A stretch of 64,000 bases of DNA from Chloracidobacterium sp. N (GCF_018304765.1 NZ_CP072643.1:558001-622000), one strand, 5' to 3'; numbered from the stretch's first letter, positions 6,826 through 17,426 are shown. The notes: a model not told the origin generated them from the sequence alone. Numbers and translations are program-made.

Positions 6826-9800
6826 TCAGGCGGCCTGCTTGGCCAGCCTGGCCAGATAGTCTTCGAGCTTCTGAATGCGCACATCGTAGATGGACTGCTG
6901 TACCGACTCGATCAGGTCGTACTCTTCCTTGATGCACAGCAGGATAAACAGCCCCCAGAGCATGCGCTGCCGGTCCTGTTGGAGACTCTCGATGCGGGCT
7001 TCCAGCTCAGCTTTCTTGGTGCGGCGGTGTTCTTCAGTCAGGGCTTCGATCTCCAGGTGCAACTCGCGCAGAAGGCTCAGCTTGACATCAAACATGCTGT
7101 AGAACCGGTCGCGGTAAGCTTCATCGTCGTGGCGGTAGTAGATGTGCCGGTACTGGTAAAACTTCATGAACACATCCTCGCCCTGCCGCTTGGAAAGCCC
7201 TGTCACCGCCGCGATCTCATCCGGCGAGCTCTGCATGAACTTGTCGAAGGTGGACAGTCCCGCGAGGATGATGCGGTTCATCAGCTTCTCGTTGATTTCG
7301 GGAATCTGCTTGAGAATGAACTTGACGATGAGCACTTCCTTTTTGCTGTTGAGGTCTGACGCCGACAAATCGAGCGCAAACGTCCGGGGCAGCATCTGCG
7401 CCAGCCGTTCGTAACTTGCCTGCACCTGCTGAAGCGCCGCTTCGGTGAAATACGCCTGGTCGGGAACGCTTTTCTGCGACTGAAGCGCCTGCTGCATTTC
7501 CTTCAGGGCCACACAGATTTTCTGGTAGCCCATCTTTTCAGCCGAACCGTAGAGCAGGTTGACCGACGGCTCGACCATTTCAATCCACTCCAGGGAAGTC
7601 CGGCGCCTGATCTTCTGGTTGAGCTGGATTTCACGCATGAAGTCTTTGAGCGGCTTGACGTAGGCCACGGCGATGTTGTCGTAGAGTTCCATCAGCATGG
7701 CCTCTTCGTGTTCGGTCAAACCGCTGTCAATCGTGGCGCTGCCGCCACCCAGGCCCTGCGCGGTGAGAACGGCATCAAGGTTCTCGAACAGGTCATCCAC
7801 CGAGGACTCATCAAACAGGGCTTCCGCCGCATCATCGAAGGCATCGTTGATGAGTTGGATGTTTTCGAGTTTCTGGAGCGTTGTGGATTCGGCAACCGCC
7901 GCCGGCGCGACCGGTGTGACCTCGGTCGGGACCTGGAAGGTAAAGCCCATGTAGTCGAGCAGGGCCTTTTTGTCTCCGGCCTGCTTGGTTTTCAGGTACT
8001 GGTTGACGAGTTCCAGCGCCCGGTCGCACGCATCAATCATGGCGGCAACCAGAAACCGGCGCTCGTCATAGGCGGCTTTGAAGTAGTTGCCCAGCGTCGC
8101 AAAGGTAAGCTGAAGCACCTCGTCCGGCGTGGCCCGGGCCGTTTCGGCGCAGATTTCAACCACCGCCTTGTATGGCGCAAACAACAGGGGCTTGCGCCGG
8201 ATACGCTTCAGATTCTCATCAAGCATCTTCAGGCCATCCGCCAGAGCGGCGGCATCCGTGCCGACCCGCAGCGCATCCACGGCGACGTAGTTCTGCCGGA
8301 TGAGATAGAAAAGCTGTTTGTAAAGGTCGTACTTGCCCAGCTTTGTGCGCTGCTGAAGCGTTTCGATGCTGGCCGGCTCGGCCAGCGCATCCCACACCAT
8401 CCGGCACGTTTTGGGATCGGGGCTGTCCTTGAGGTTGAGCAACGCCTCGTGAATCGGACGCCGGGTAAATGAGGAATCCGGCTTGATGGCCGTGTTCGAG
8501 ATTTGCTTCAGCTCGCTGCGCTGCAATAACGCCTCATGCAGCAGCGGCGGGGTTTCAAGCGTGATGTTGTGGCTGGCCGGTGGCGTTTTGGTGTCGAAAT
8601 ACGCCAGCGCAATCTCACGCGGATCGAGCATGAACAGCCAGTAAAAGGCATTGTCCGATTCAAGAAAGAAGGCCGGCACGGAAGCATGCACAACCCGCCC
8701 CAGCGACCAATCCACCCGACATTCGGTGTTGTCCGTGAGCGTGATGTGAAAGTGCCCGGTCAGACCGGCTTCCCAGGCATAGACAAAAGCTTCCGGCAGG
8801 TGCTTCTGCACGAGGAGCCGGTTGAGCGTCCGGTCCACGGCCAGCGGCGGCGGGGCCGGCTTCGCCGTGTCGAGCAGATGTTTGGCCGCAATGTGCAGGG
8901 CGTTGCGTGGCGTCAGCGACGTTACGATCTCCTGGCACAGCTCACGCACCTCATCCGTGTACTGATAGGCCAGGCAGCGCAGGATGCGCGTCGCCGCCTC
9001 CGTATTGCCCAGAAAGGCAAACGAACGGCGCAGCTTGGTCAGTTCGGCACGCACCCGTCCCAGAAGAAAACTGATGGTCGGCGGGGAAAGCAGGGTCTGG
9101 GCAAAGCGCTCGACGTACTCATCGCTCCAGTGCTTGAGGGCGTGGTCGAGCGAAACCTCCATGGACAGCGGATCATCGAGTGAAACCAGCGCCATGGCAA
9201 TTTTGTCGGCGATGTCGCGCGACACCGGATCGTCCAGGCGCTTGAATTCCGCCAGCTTGGCGCGCAGGCATTCGCCCGCCGCCTCCCCGCCGATAAAACT
9301 CAACGTGGCAATACTTTGGCTGTTGACCTGCCGTACCGTGCGCGGGTGGAAATGCTGCCCGACAAGCACCACGGCCCGGGCCCGTTCGGCAGGCTTGGGC
9401 GAGACGATGCGCCCCAGCAGGAAAATCAGGTTGCGGATGTAGTACCAGGGCGTTTCGGGCGTGCAGTGCTCAAGCTGGTGCAACAGCATGGGGTAAATCC
9501 GCTCCCCATTGGCTTCCAGCACACTGAGCAACACCCGCCGCATGCGCCGGTCAGGTTCCTCAAAAAGCTGCTGGAAAAGCTTTTCCGGGTTCCAGACGGC
9601 AAACTGATTCAGAATATCGCCGACCAGCAGCCGGGAGAGCTTTGAGGAGCAGTATTCGTCTATCTTGCGACTGCTGAACAGACTTGCCTTGCTTTGCAGG
9701 CGCTGGCTTTTCTCGATGGAGAAGTCCCGGGCCCGGGCCAGCTCTTCAACCAGGTCCATCATCTGGCAGGACTGCGGCAGGAAGTCGTCGTTGAAGAAGG

Positions 9801-10512
9801 CCACGGCCAAATCCACCGACTGCGCCAGGTAATCCTCCAGATTGAAGCGCCGTTTGGTTTCGTATTCAGCATCCTTGTCGGCTTCGTTGGCGGCGATGAT
9901 TTCCTGGCGTACCCGCTTGTCCGTGACCAGGCCCACGACATCGCCCATCAGACTGCTGACTTTTCCCTGGTACGACAGCACATCGGCGCTGGTCTGCTCA
10001 TCGGCAAACTCAAAGCGCCGGTCGGCCGACAGGACGTTGTGGGTGGCGTTGCGGTAGATGTTCTCGTTGAAAGCCTCTTCCTGAACCGGCACCTCCATGC
10101 GCTTTTCGAGCGCGTACATCGCCCGTTCCCGCCCCTCCCCAATCGGGCGGATGTGCTGCCATGGATACTGGGCCAACAGGGCCTGAAGATGGGGGCGGTA
10201 GGCCGGCGGACAAAACTCCAGCAGGTGTTCCTCGAAGCGCGGAAAGAACCGGTACACCTGGTCAAAGCGGACGACGCGGTAAAAAAAGATGTCAAAGACT
10301 TTGTTGCGCGCCGCCAGGACAATCTCCAGCGGGTTGCTCCCCGGCTGCTGCTGGGCCGCTTTTGCCGCCCAGTCGAGCACCACCCAGCTTACGGTGCGGA
10401 TGTCGCTCTGTAACACCGTGACCAGGGAGGCCGCGACCAGGGCCGGCGCGCGCTGTCCGGCCAGAAACCCCCTGAAGTCCTCAATGGCTGGCTGCAAAGC
10501 TTCGTCTGTCAT
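6826..10512 (-). CDS. Very large unknown protein with DUF4388/PATAN-like domain
   Basis: A 1228-residue, mostly helical cytoplasmic protein with no signal peptide or membrane segment. Residues ~1-560 are all-alpha and look HEAT/TPR-like. Residues ~580-665 resemble the DUF4388/PATAN domain (LTGHFHITLTDN, CRVDWSLGRVVHASV), followed by a winged-helix-like segment near 700-760. An acidic linker lies near 885-930. Around 955-1010 a four-helix segment resembles an HPt or VieA-type bundle, but I see no sure phospho-His. Near 1090-1110 is a helix-hairpin-like LSTFDKFM...VTGLSKRQ, and the last ~90 residues form a coiled coil. DUF4388 proteins are often linked to gliding, polarity and two-component signalling in deltaproteobacteria and thermophiles. 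Role here unknown. ATG at 10512. Confidence 0.75.
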   Translation of the reverse strand: MTDEALQPAIEDFRGFLAGQRAPALVAASLVTVLQSDIRTVSWVVLDWAAKAAQQQPGSNPLEIVLAARNKVFDIFFYRVVRFDQVYRFFPRFEEHLLEFCPPAYRPHLQALLAQYPWQHIRPIGEGRERAMYALEKRMEVPVQEEAFNENIYRNATHNVLSADRRFEFADEQTSADVLSYQGKVSSLMGDVVGLVTDKRVRQEIIAANEADKDAEYETKRRFNLEDYLAQSVDLAVAFFNDDFLPQSCQMMDLVEELARARDFSIEKSQRLQSKASLFSSRKIDEYCSSKLSRLLVGDILNQFAVWNPEKLFQQLFEEPDRRMRRVLLSVLEANGERIYPMLLHQLEHCTPETPWYYIRNLIFLLGRIVSPKPAERARAVVLVGQHFHPRTVRQVNSQSIATLSFIGGEAAGECLRAKLAEFKRLDDPVSRDIADKIAMALVSLDDPLSMEVSLDHALKHWSDEYVERFAQTLLSPPTISFLLGRVRAELTKLRRSFAFLGNTEAATRILRCLAYQYTDEVRELCQEIVTSLTPRNALHIAAKHLLDTAKPAPPPLAVDRTLNRLLVQKHLPEAFVYAWEAGLTGHFHITLTDNTECRVDWSLGRVVHASVPAFFLESDNAFYWLFMLDPREIALAYFDTKTPPASHNITLETPPLLHEALLQRSELKQISNTAIKPDSSFTRRPIHEALLNLKDSPDPKTCRMVWDALAEPASIETLQQRTKLGKYDLYKQLFYLIRQNYVAVDALRVGTDAAALADGLKMLDENLKRIRRKPLLFAPYKAVVEICAETARATPDEVLQLTFATLGNYFKAAYDERRFLVAAMIDACDRALELVNQYLKTKQAGDKKALLDYMGFTFQVPTEVTPVAPAAVAESTTLQKLENIQLINDAFDDAAEALFDESSVDDLFENLDAVLTAQGLGGGSATIDSGLTEHEEAMLMELYDNIAVAYVKPLKDFMREIQLNQKIRRRTSLEWIEMVEPSVNLLYGSAEKMGYQKICVALKEMQQALQSQKSVPDQAYFTEAALQQVQASYERLAQMLPRTFALDLSASDLNSKKEVLIVKFILKQIPEINEKLMNRIILAGLSTFDKFMQSSPDEIAAVTGLSKRQGEDVFMKFYQYRHIYYRHDDEAYRDRFYSMFDVKLSLLRELHLEIEALTEEHRRTKKAELEARIESLQQDRQRMLWGLFILLCIKEEYDLIESVQQSIYDVRIQKLEDYLARLAKQAA

Positions 10513-10545
10513 ACTTCACTTGACGGCATCCAGGCTCACCACACG

Positions 10546-12486
10546 TCACGCAGCCTGAGCATCGCTGAAAAAAAGATTCGTTTTCATCGAAGAACCAACA
10601 CGGCTTGGGCCAGGGCCGTTGTAGCCTAGCACCTTTGGCTGGTTTTTGTACGCTGGTGAAGCGGAGTTTTGCTGTACTTTGGGCTGATTGCACAGCAAAA
10701 ACTTCCCACCACTGGCCGCTATCGTATGCAAAGCCGTCGCTCCAACCAACGTTTCAATGCGGGGCAGGTGAACATCCTCGACGAGCAGGTACACCCGCTC
10801 CGCCCCGCGCCACAGAGCAACGAAGCCTTCATCGTCGAGAAACACCTGCGGCGCACCGGGAGCATAGGAGCCGTATTCGAGATTCGTCACCCGTCCGTTG
10901 AGCAGCCAGGCGTGGCGCAGGTCGGCGTAAAAGAAAACGGATGAGAAGGCATAGTATTGATTGTCCACGACCACCTGCCCCGGCTGATGCTGCTGGGCCG
11001 CAATGAGCGCCTGAGCCAGCGGATAAGAACCCAGGTAGGGGTCAAAGGCCACCATGGCGATGCGGGCGGCCACGAGAAGCAGGGTCAGCATGACCGTCAC
11101 CGGCAACCAGACCCAGCCGGCCCGGACCAGGGCCACCCCCACGGCTCCGGTGAGAAAGGCCGCCGTCGCCAGCGCCAGCGGCAGCCGCAGGTAGGCAAAC
11201 GACTGAAGCGTGAGGTCGCCCATGTGGCCGAGCGACAGGGTGTACACGGCATAGACATCCGTGCTTTTGGCCAGCGCCTGGGCAATGTCACCGGGTGTCG
11301 GCGTCTGCCAGTTGAGGATGATGAGCGCACCGGCCGCCAGCGCCGCCAGCGCCGCCATGCCGCCTGTCAACCAGCGCGCGACCGACTGAAAGCGCCCGTC
11401 ATGGGTCAGCGCCGCCCCAAGCAGCACCGCCACCGCCGGGTATATCGGCAGCGAGTAGTATTCCTGCGTGGTCGAGAGCGAAAAAAACAGCATGACGAAG
11501 CCAATCCAGAGGACGGCCAGCAGGGTCATCCGGCTGGCGCGGTCGTCCGGTCGGCGCGTCAACCGCAGCCGCGCCACGCCGGGCAGAAACAGGCTCCAGG
11601 GAAAGAACCAGATCAGGTGTGAACACCAGAACCACAGGCGGGGTACGGTGTTGTAATCCCGTGGGTAGCGGCGTCCCAGAAAGCGCAGCACGTGCTCGTT
11701 GAAGACGAAAAACCAGAAGAACCCACGGTACTTGCCCGGCTCACTGGTCAGGGCCACGTCAAACCAAGGCGGGTTGGCCACCGTGGCCGCAATGAACCAG
11801 GGGGACGTTAGCCCCAGAACGAGCAGGCTCAACGTCACCGGCGGAAGGCGCTGCCAGAAGTCACGCTGCCGCCACTGCCCGGTACAGACCGCGTACAACC
11901 CCATGGCCGCCAGTGGAAACACCAATCCGATGAAGCCTTTGAGCAGAAACCCGGCGGCCAGGCACAGGGCCAGCAGCATCGCCCAGCGCCGTGGATGGCG
12001 TTCAGCGGGGTCGAGCGCCCGCAAAAATGACCACATGGCAAGGGCCAGGCTGAGGGTCAGGAGCACGTCGGCAATGAGAATGCGCGTAAAGAGAAACAGT
12101 CCGATGCTCGTGGCCAGTACGAGGCCGGCGTGGAAACCGGCGCGCGCGCCAAACGCCCAGCCGCCCATACGGCAGGCGAGCCAGCACAGCGCCACCGCGC
12201 CCAGCCCAATCGGGAGCCGCGCGGCCCAGTCCGACACGCCAAACACCCGGAAGGAAAGGGCGATGAGCCAGTATTTGAGGGGCGGTTTTTCCAGGTAGGC
12301 AACGCCATTGAGCCGGGGCGTCACCCAGTCGCCGGTCGCCAGCATCGTGCGGGCAATCTGCGCCTGGGCGGCGTCCACATCATCCATCAGATGCGGTGGG
12401 GAGACACAGGCGCTCAAAAAGACGATGGACGCCACAGCCAGCACCACCAGCTCGCCGCGCCACACCGGACGTTCACTTGGCAGCAC
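10546..12486 (-). CDS. GT39/ArnT-type membrane glycosyltransferase
   Basis: Polytopic membrane protein of about 646 residues of the PMT/ArnT superfamily, which transfers sugars from polyprenyl-phosphate carriers to lipid or protein on the outer face of the inner membrane. The first periplasmic loop holds the acidic motif MDDVDAAQ followed by [25 protein letters not shown], typical of the family, then about ten hydrophobic helices and a soluble C-terminal domain. I choose GTG at 12486, preceded by GGGAG and overlapping the hpnI stop by 14 nt, over an ATG at 12561 deep inside hpnI. Coupling to hpnI suggests a hopanoid or lipid glycoside substrate, but this is inference. Confidence 0.85.
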   Translation of the reverse strand: MLPSERPVWRGELVVLAVASIVFLSACVSPPHLMDDVDAAQAQIARTMLATGDWVTPRLNGVAYLEKPPLKYWLIALSFRVFGVSDWAARLPIGLGAVALCWLACRMGGWAFGARAGFHAGLVLATSIGLFLFTRILIADVLLTLSLALAMWSFLRALDPAERHPRRWAMLLALCLAAGFLLKGFIGLVFPLAAMGLYAVCTGQWRQRDFWQRLPPVTLSLLVLGLTSPWFIAATVANPPWFDVALTSEPGKYRGFFWFFVFNEHVLRFLGRRYPRDYNTVPRLWFWCSHLIWFFPWSLFLPGVARLRLTRRPDDRASRMTLLAVLWIGFVMLFFSLSTTQEYYSLPIYPAVAVLLGAALTHDGRFQSVARWLTGGMAALAALAAGALIILNWQTPTPGDIAQALAKSTDVYAVYTLSLGHMGDLTLQSFAYLRLPLALATAAFLTGAVGVALVRAGWVWLPVTVMLTLLLVAARIAMVAFDPYLGSYPLAQALIAAQQHQPGQVVVDNQYYAFSSVFFYADLRHAWLLNGRVTNLEYGSYAPGAPQVFLDDEGFVALWRGAERVYLLVEDVHLPRIETLVGATALHTIAASGGKFLLCNQPKVQQNSASPAYKNQPKVLGYNGPGPSRVGSSMKTNLFFSDAQAA

Positions 12487-13684
12487 GCATTTCTCCCAAC
12501 ACAACCGGCCGCGACAGCGGCTCGAACCGGCCACCATCGCGCAGCACGTAACGCTCGCCACGCCACTCGATGGTTTTGCCCAGAAAGCCGCCTATCCAGG
12601 ACGCCCAACTCAGCATGTCCTGAAGCGGAATCAGCCACAGGTGATGCTTCACCGCCGGGTCGTTCAGACGCCAGGCCAGCACCAGAGCCAGACTCCCCCG
12701 GAGCAGGCAACCGGCAAGCAGCGCCGCCAGATTGAGCGGCCACGGGGCCACGGCCGTAAACAGCAGCGTCCAGACCAGTCCGTAGGTAAAACCCTGCCCG
12801 ACATAACCCGCCGGACGCGAAAACCGACTGCTCCGGTTCCAGCGCAGGCGATGTTTGAAGCTCGTCAGAAAGCCCCGCGCCGTGGCGAGATGTTCGACGG
12901 CCTGGGGCAACAGCAGCACTTTCCAGCCGGCGCGCGCCGCCCACGCACCCAGCACAAAATCGTCGGCCAGGTAGTCTTTCATGGCGGTAAACCCACCGAT
13001 GGACGTAAGGCAACTTCGCCGGACGGCCATCGAAGGGCCCAGGGCAAACTTCATGCCCTCCAGCCGTTCGGCGACGACCACCCCGGCCATGAACTCGGTC
13101 GTCATGCCCAGGGCTTCGAGCCGTGACCACAGATCGCCGCCGCCGGCGACGCCACGGTAGGGATGGGTCACAACGCCAATCTCGCGTTCGGCAAAGGCCA
13201 GGGCCATGCTGTCGAGATAGTCGGGCGCCACTTTGGTGTCGCTGTCCGTCACCACCAGCAGGTCGTAAGCGGCGGCTTTGGCCAGGGCTTCAAGGCTGAA
13301 CACTTTGGCGTTGGCGTAGGGCGGCTCGCCTGTCACCAGCAGTTGGGCGCGCACTCCCGGAAAACGGGCGCGCAGGCGACGGACGACCTCCACGGCCGGG
13401 TCGTCGTGCGTGCGGACGGCAAAAAGCAGTTCATACCGTGGGTACTTCAACTGAAAAAAACTGCCCAGGCAGGCTTCAAGCCCGGTTTCAGCGCCACGTA
13501 GTGGCTTGAGCAACGACACCGGCGGTTGCCGTTTCCCGGAGAGCCGTTTCCGGGCCGGACGGCGACGGGGAAATGTGGCCGCCGACCACAATGCCAGAAG
13601 CATGTAAGCCAGTCCTCCCGCCGCGGCCAAACCCAACACCAATTGCAATCCAAGGCGAAACCAGGACACGGGGCGCTTCCTCAC
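12473..13684 (-). CDS. hpnI: HpnI-like GT21 hopanoid glycosyltransferase
   Basis: A 403-residue GT2/GT21 (ceramide-glucosyltransferase-like) enzyme. An N-terminal membrane helix (~10-33) precedes the GT-A domain with [11 protein letters not shown], the D,D,D motif VTDSD and ADDFVLG, and the RLRW membrane-associated motif; two or three C-terminal helices follow. In bacteria this family includes HpnI, which adds N-acetylglucosamine to bacteriohopanetetrol. The divergent hpnG-like gene supports a hopanoid role. Start is GTG at 13684, only 52 nt from the hpnG ATG, with no clear Shine-Dalgarno. A generic ceramide-like glucosyltransferase is the alternative. Confidence 0.8.
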   Translation of the reverse strand: MRKRPVSWFRLGLQLVLGLAAAGGLAYMLLALWSAATFPRRRPARKRLSGKRQPPVSLLKPLRGAETGLEACLGSFFQLKYPRYELLFAVRTHDDPAVEVVRRLRARFPGVRAQLLVTGEPPYANAKVFSLEALAKAAAYDLLVVTDSDTKVAPDYLDSMALAFAEREIGVVTHPYRGVAGGGDLWSRLEALGMTTEFMAGVVVAERLEGMKFALGPSMAVRRSCLTSIGGFTAMKDYLADDFVLGAWAARAGWKVLLLPQAVEHLATARGFLTSFKHRLRWNRSSRFSRPAGYVGQGFTYGLVWTLLFTAVAPWPLNLAALLAGCLLRGSLALVLAWRLNDPAVKHHLWLIPLQDMLSWASWIGGFLGKTIEWRGERYVLRDGGRFEPLSRPVVLGEMRAAK

Positions 13685-13735
13685 CAGACATCAGGACAGC
13701 CAACGCACAAAGTTTTAGGTTATAGTCAGCGGCTT
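13685..13735. promoter_or_regulatory. Compact divergent promoter; hpnG probably leaderless
   Basis: Only 51 nt separate hpnI and hpnG. On the plus strand TATAGT (13721-13726) ends 9 nt before the hpnG ATG at 13736, with no Shine-Dalgarno between, which puts transcription start at or next to the A of ATG. On the minus strand TATAAC overlaps the same place, so the two promoters are superimposed and may be mutually exclusive. No convincing -35 is visible for either. Confidence 0.5.
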
Positions 13736-14437
13736 ATGCCGAAACAAGCCCCATCTCAGCCACCAGCCATGTTGTTGTTCGTCGCCACACCGGGCGAGCA
13801 GCGGGCCGTCCAGGGGGCGTCAGGTGCCGTGCAGGTCGTGTGCACTGGCGTCGGGCCGGCGAATGCCGCCCGTGCCGCCCGGCGCGCGTTGACGGCGCTG
13901 CCGCCGGACTGTCGTCCACTGGTGGCCGTGTTTGGTATTGGCGGGGCGCTGTCACCATCCCTGGCCGTCGGGGATGCCGTGCTGGGCGTTCACACCCGGT
14001 TGGTGGAAGGCGACCCGTTGCCCGGCTGCCCTGCCACGCTGGCCCGCGCTGCCGACCGTCTCACGGCGGCCGGCTTCACGGTTCATCAGGGCGACCATCT
14101 GACCACGCCCTATGTCGTTTGTCAGGCGGCCGAAAAACGCCGGCTTCACGCGCAAACGACGGCGCTGGTCGTGGACATGGAAAGCCACGCCATTGCCCGG
14201 GCCGCACAGCGTTCCGAACTTCCATTGTTGTTGCTGCGAATCATCAGCGATGATTCGCACCAGGATTTGCCCAATCTCAACGCCGGACTCGACCCGAACT
14301 ATGCGCTCCGCCCGTTGGGGATGACCGCCACCCTGCTGTCCCATCCGCTTGCCGCGGCGCGTTTTCTCCGCCATCTGTGCCATGCGCTGATGAAACTTCG
14401 CCAGGCGGCTGACGTTTGTTTGACGGATTTATTCTGA
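13736..14437 (+). CDS. hpnG: HpnG-like adenosylhopane nucleosidase
   Basis: Nucleoside-phosphorylase-fold protein (MTA/SAH nucleosidase family), 233 residues. HpnG removes adenine from adenosylhopane to give ribosylhopane in bacteriohopanepolyol synthesis. Visible family features: LLFVATPGEQRAV start, GxG loop VFGIGGALS, the VDMESHAIARAA substrate segment with the purine/ribose glutamate, and the RIISDDSHQDLPNL segment carrying the catalytic Asp region. Divergent hpnI supports the assignment. ATG at 13736 lacks an RBS but follows a -10-like box; an internal ATG at 13769 is the alternative start. The Oar-like receptor follows 32 nt downstream. Confidence 0.82.
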   Translation: MPKQAPSQPPAMLLFVATPGEQRAVQGASGAVQVVCTGVGPANAARAARRALTALPPDCRPLVAVFGIGGALSPSLAVGDAVLGVHTRLVEGDPLPGCPATLARAADRLTAAGFTVHQGDHLTTPYVVCQAAEKRRLHAQTTALVVDMESHAIARAAQRSELPLLLLRIISDDSHQDLPNLNAGLDPNYALRPLGMTATLLSHPLAAARFLRHLCHALMKLRQAADVCLTDLF

Positions 14438-14469
14438 AAGGCGTTTCTGAAGCGCCCCGACAAGCCTGT

Positions 14470-17001
14470 ATGCACATAAGGTATTTTGGTTTCATCATTC
14501 TGCTGTGGATGGGGTCATTGACCGGCAGCCTGTTCGGACAACAGACGAGCATGGTCGTCTTCACCATCACGGACGCCAGCTCCCAGAAGCCTCTGTCCGG
14601 CGCCACCATCACCCTTTCCCCCAGGGACGGGGCATCCGGCACGCGCGCGCTCACCCGGACGACGGACGCCGCCGGAAAAGCGACCTTTGCCGACGTGCCC
14701 GGCGGGACCTACACCCTGAACATCGAAGCCGCCGGCTACGACACCCTGACCGACGACAACTATGTGGTCGAAGCGGGGGTTCTCGCCGAACAGCCGATTG
14801 GACTGAGCCTGACCGGTGGCGAAATCGTGGAGATTCGCGGCGACGCCGAACGGCCGCTGGTCGAACAGGGGAGCGCCCCGGCTGACCGGATCACACCGGC
14901 CGAAGTGCGCATCCTGCCGGCGCGGGGGCGCGACATCCTCACCTCGTTTCCGCCCGTGCCGAACGTCATCCGCTCCAACGACGGGCGCACCAGCATCAAG
15001 GGCGCACGGGAAAACCAGAGCGCGGTGCTCGTCAACGGCAACATCAGCAATGACCCGGCGACGGGAACATTTCAGGTCGAGATTCCGCTTGAAGCCGTCC
15101 AGCAGGCCGAGGTGTTCACCAACCCCTACCTGCCGGAGTTTGGCAAATTCACCGGCGGCGTCACGCGCATCGAGACCCGGCCGGGCAGCAACAAATGGAC
15201 CTTTGGCATCAACGATTTCTTCCCCGAACCGCGCTTTCGGAGCGGCCAGTTGTTTGGTTTTGCCAATGTCTCGCCCCGGGTGAATGTCTCCGGCCCCATC
15301 GTCCGCGACAAGGCTTTCTTCGCCCAGGCGTTTGAAGTCATCGTGGACAAGGCCGTGGTGCGTGGGCTGCCCAATCCCGATAACGAAGTCCGCAAGTATT
15401 CCTTCCGCAGTTTCAGCCAGTTTGATGTGTTTTTGACGGACCGCCAGACCCTGACGACGACGGTCAATGTCGCCCGGCGGCTGGTACGCAACGTCGGACT
15501 GGACTTCTTCAACCCCGTACCGGTGTCGCCCAACCAGCGGACGACCGACCTGGCCCTGGCAGCAACGCACCGCTACGCCACCGGGGCCGGTTCGACGCTC
15601 GAAACGCAGTTCAACTACAAGCGGATTGGCGTCGAAACCTTTGGCAAGGACGAGGGCACCATGGTGATCACACCCGTCGGGCGGCTGGGCCGTTTCTTTA
15701 CGACGACCGACCGCACGACGGAACGCTACCAATTGCAGTTCTCCAACACCATGGCGGCATTCGAGGCCATGGGCTGGCACCGCATCAAGTTTGGCTTCGA
15801 TGTCAACGCCATGCGCAACCGGGGGGAGATGACCAGCCGACCGGTTGAACTGCGCCGCACGAACGGTCTTCTGCTGCAACGCATCACCTATGCCAACCGG
15901 GGCGACCTGCGCGCCGACAACATCGAAGTTTCCGGCTACGCGCAGGATCAGTGGCTCATCCGCCCCAATCTCCAGCTTGACTTCGGGCTGCGCATCGAGA
16001 CCCAGCAGGCCGCCACGAGCATCAACCTGGCCCCGCGCATTGCCCTGTCCTATTCACCACGGGGCACGGATGACACCGTGCTGCGGGCCGGTTTCGGGCT
16101 GTTTTACGACAAACTCCCCCTCAACGCCCTGGCCTTTCGGAGCATGCCGCGGCCCATTGTCGCCACCTTCAACCCGGACGGTAGCCTGCGCGAGCCGGCG
16201 CGCCCCTTCGTCTATGACCTGGCGCGCGACCCGACGAACGATCCCGGTCGCGGCGGCGACTTCCGCATTCCCTTCAACCGGACGCTTCGGGTGGAATTTG
16301 CGCAGCGCATCACGAAGCACGTCCTGACCAAGCTGGCCTACCTCGACAGCCGGACGTTCAATGATTTGTTCATCGAACCCATCCTCCGCCCGACGGACGG
16401 CATTATCCGGCTGTTCAACACCGGGCGGGCTACCTACCGGGCCTTTGAGTCCACGACCGACATCCGCTTCACGCGCGACCACACGCTTACGGTTTCCTAC
16501 GTCCGCAGCAAGACGCGGGCGCAGCTCAACGACTTCATCAGCTACTTTGGCGACATTCCCAATCCGGTCATTCGTCGCGATCAGTTCGGCAATGCCGCGA
16601 TTGACGCACCCAACCGCTTTTTTGCCCGTGGGGTGTTTGCCCTGCCGTGGAAGGTCAAGCTGGCACCCATTTTCGAGTGGCGGGACGGCTTCCCGTTCAG
16701 CGTCACCGACGAAAATCAGAACTTCATCGGGCAGCGCAATGCGGACAACACCCGTTTCCCGCGTTTTGTGGCGCTTGATCTGGCTGTGACCAAAACCTTC
16801 AAGGTGCCGGAATGGCTCAAGCCGACGCTTTTTGGCAAAAAGGCTGGCGTCGAATCGGCCAGCTTTACGGTCAGCATTTTCAACGTGACCAATCACTTCA
16901 ATCCGCGCAATGTCTTTGCCAACACGGGTGCGCCCCAGTTCGGCACCTTTTTTGCCGTTTACCGGCGCTTCTACCGGATTGATTTCAATGTCAACTTCTA
17001 G
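14470..17001 (+). CDS. Oar-like TonB-dependent outer membrane receptor
   Basis: An 843-residue outer membrane protein. Signal peptide MHIRYFGFIILLWMGSLTG..FGQQ, then a carboxypeptidase-regulatory/CnaB-like beta sandwich (~28-120: TDAAGKATFADVPGGTYTL), a plug domain (~130-260, ARENQSAVLVNGN) and a beta barrel ending FNVNF with the C-terminal aromatic sorting signal. This architecture is abundant in Acidobacteria and resembles Myxococcus Oar; substrates are usually polysaccharide fragments or metal complexes. No TonB box that I can name. I choose ATG at 14470 because it gives a normal signal peptide; an upstream TTG at 14416 would overlap hpnG. No SusD partner adjacent. Confidence 0.85.
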   Translation: MHIRYFGFIILLWMGSLTGSLFGQQTSMVVFTITDASSQKPLSGATITLSPRDGASGTRALTRTTDAAGKATFADVPGGTYTLNIEAAGYDTLTDDNYVVEAGVLAEQPIGLSLTGGEIVEIRGDAERPLVEQGSAPADRITPAEVRILPARGRDILTSFPPVPNVIRSNDGRTSIKGARENQSAVLVNGNISNDPATGTFQVEIPLEAVQQAEVFTNPYLPEFGKFTGGVTRIETRPGSNKWTFGINDFFPEPRFRSGQLFGFANVSPRVNVSGPIVRDKAFFAQAFEVIVDKAVVRGLPNPDNEVRKYSFRSFSQFDVFLTDRQTLTTTVNVARRLVRNVGLDFFNPVPVSPNQRTTDLALAATHRYATGAGSTLETQFNYKRIGVETFGKDEGTMVITPVGRLGRFFTTTDRTTERYQLQFSNTMAAFEAMGWHRIKFGFDVNAMRNRGEMTSRPVELRRTNGLLLQRITYANRGDLRADNIEVSGYAQDQWLIRPNLQLDFGLRIETQQAATSINLAPRIALSYSPRGTDDTVLRAGFGLFYDKLPLNALAFRSMPRPIVATFNPDGSLREPARPFVYDLARDPTNDPGRGGDFRIPFNRTLRVEFAQRITKHVLTKLAYLDSRTFNDLFIEPILRPTDGIIRLFNTGRATYRAFESTTDIRFTRDHTLTVSYVRSKTRAQLNDFISYFGDIPNPVIRRDQFGNAAIDAPNRFFARGVFALPWKVKLAPIFEWRDGFPFSVTDENQNFIGQRNADNTRFPRFVALDLAVTKTFKVPEWLKPTLFGKKAGVESASFTVSIFNVTNHFNPRNVFANTGAPQFGTFFAVYRRFYRIDFNVNF

Positions 17002-17102
17002 CTCTACGAGAAGAGAGAGGCTTGTCTCTGGAATGCACCTTTTTGAGGAAGCAAAAGCTGGCATTTGCATGGACCAAGCCCGGAGCAACACGGCATCCTC
17101 AT

Positions 17103-17426
17103 TCATATCGGCAGTCCCTCTTTGAGCACGTAGTACGCGAGAAAGCCAGTATTTGCCTTGCGGGCCTGTACCAAGGCTTCCGCTTGAAGAATAACATCCG
17201 CATAGAAGCCAAGTGCGGCAAACCGAAGGCTGAGCGTTGCGACAATAGTCTGTTTTTCTTCCCGCAGGGGTTCCCGGTCGGTGATAACAAAAAAGTCCCA
17301 GTCACTATCAGGACGGGCATCGCCGCGTGCGCGGCTTCCAAAAAGCAGAATGCGCACCACCTGGTATCCGGCCCGCGCGACTTCCTCGGTGATAATGGAT
17401 TTGGCTGTGCTGATGATGTCATCCAT
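17103..17426 (-). CDS. MNT-type nucleotidyltransferase (possible antitoxin)
   Basis: A 107-residue minimal nucleotidyltransferase. The signature is G30-SRARG followed by S41-D42-W-D44, the metal-binding Asp pair. Such proteins pair with HEPN toxins and AMPylate them (MntA type). No complete HEPN gene is visible on either side. Immediately upstream a 26-codon open tail (CLATEALAAYQTLKHSP) ends in a stop overlapping this start, in the way coupled partners do, so a HEPN gene may have decayed there. The 100 nt downstream and 166 nt upstream contain nothing else I can name. ATG at 17426. Confidence 0.85.
   Translation of the reverse strand: MDDIISTAKSIITEEVARAGYQVVRILLFGSRARGDARPDSDWDFFVITDREPLREEKQTIVATLSLRFAALGFYADVILQAEALVQARKANTGFLAYYVLKEGLPI

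Noticed and set aside
14515-15879. 454-codon minus-strand frame opposite the Oar-like receptor
   Set aside because: High-GC codon bias opens the antisense frame; no domain seen and the plus strand has a complete receptor.
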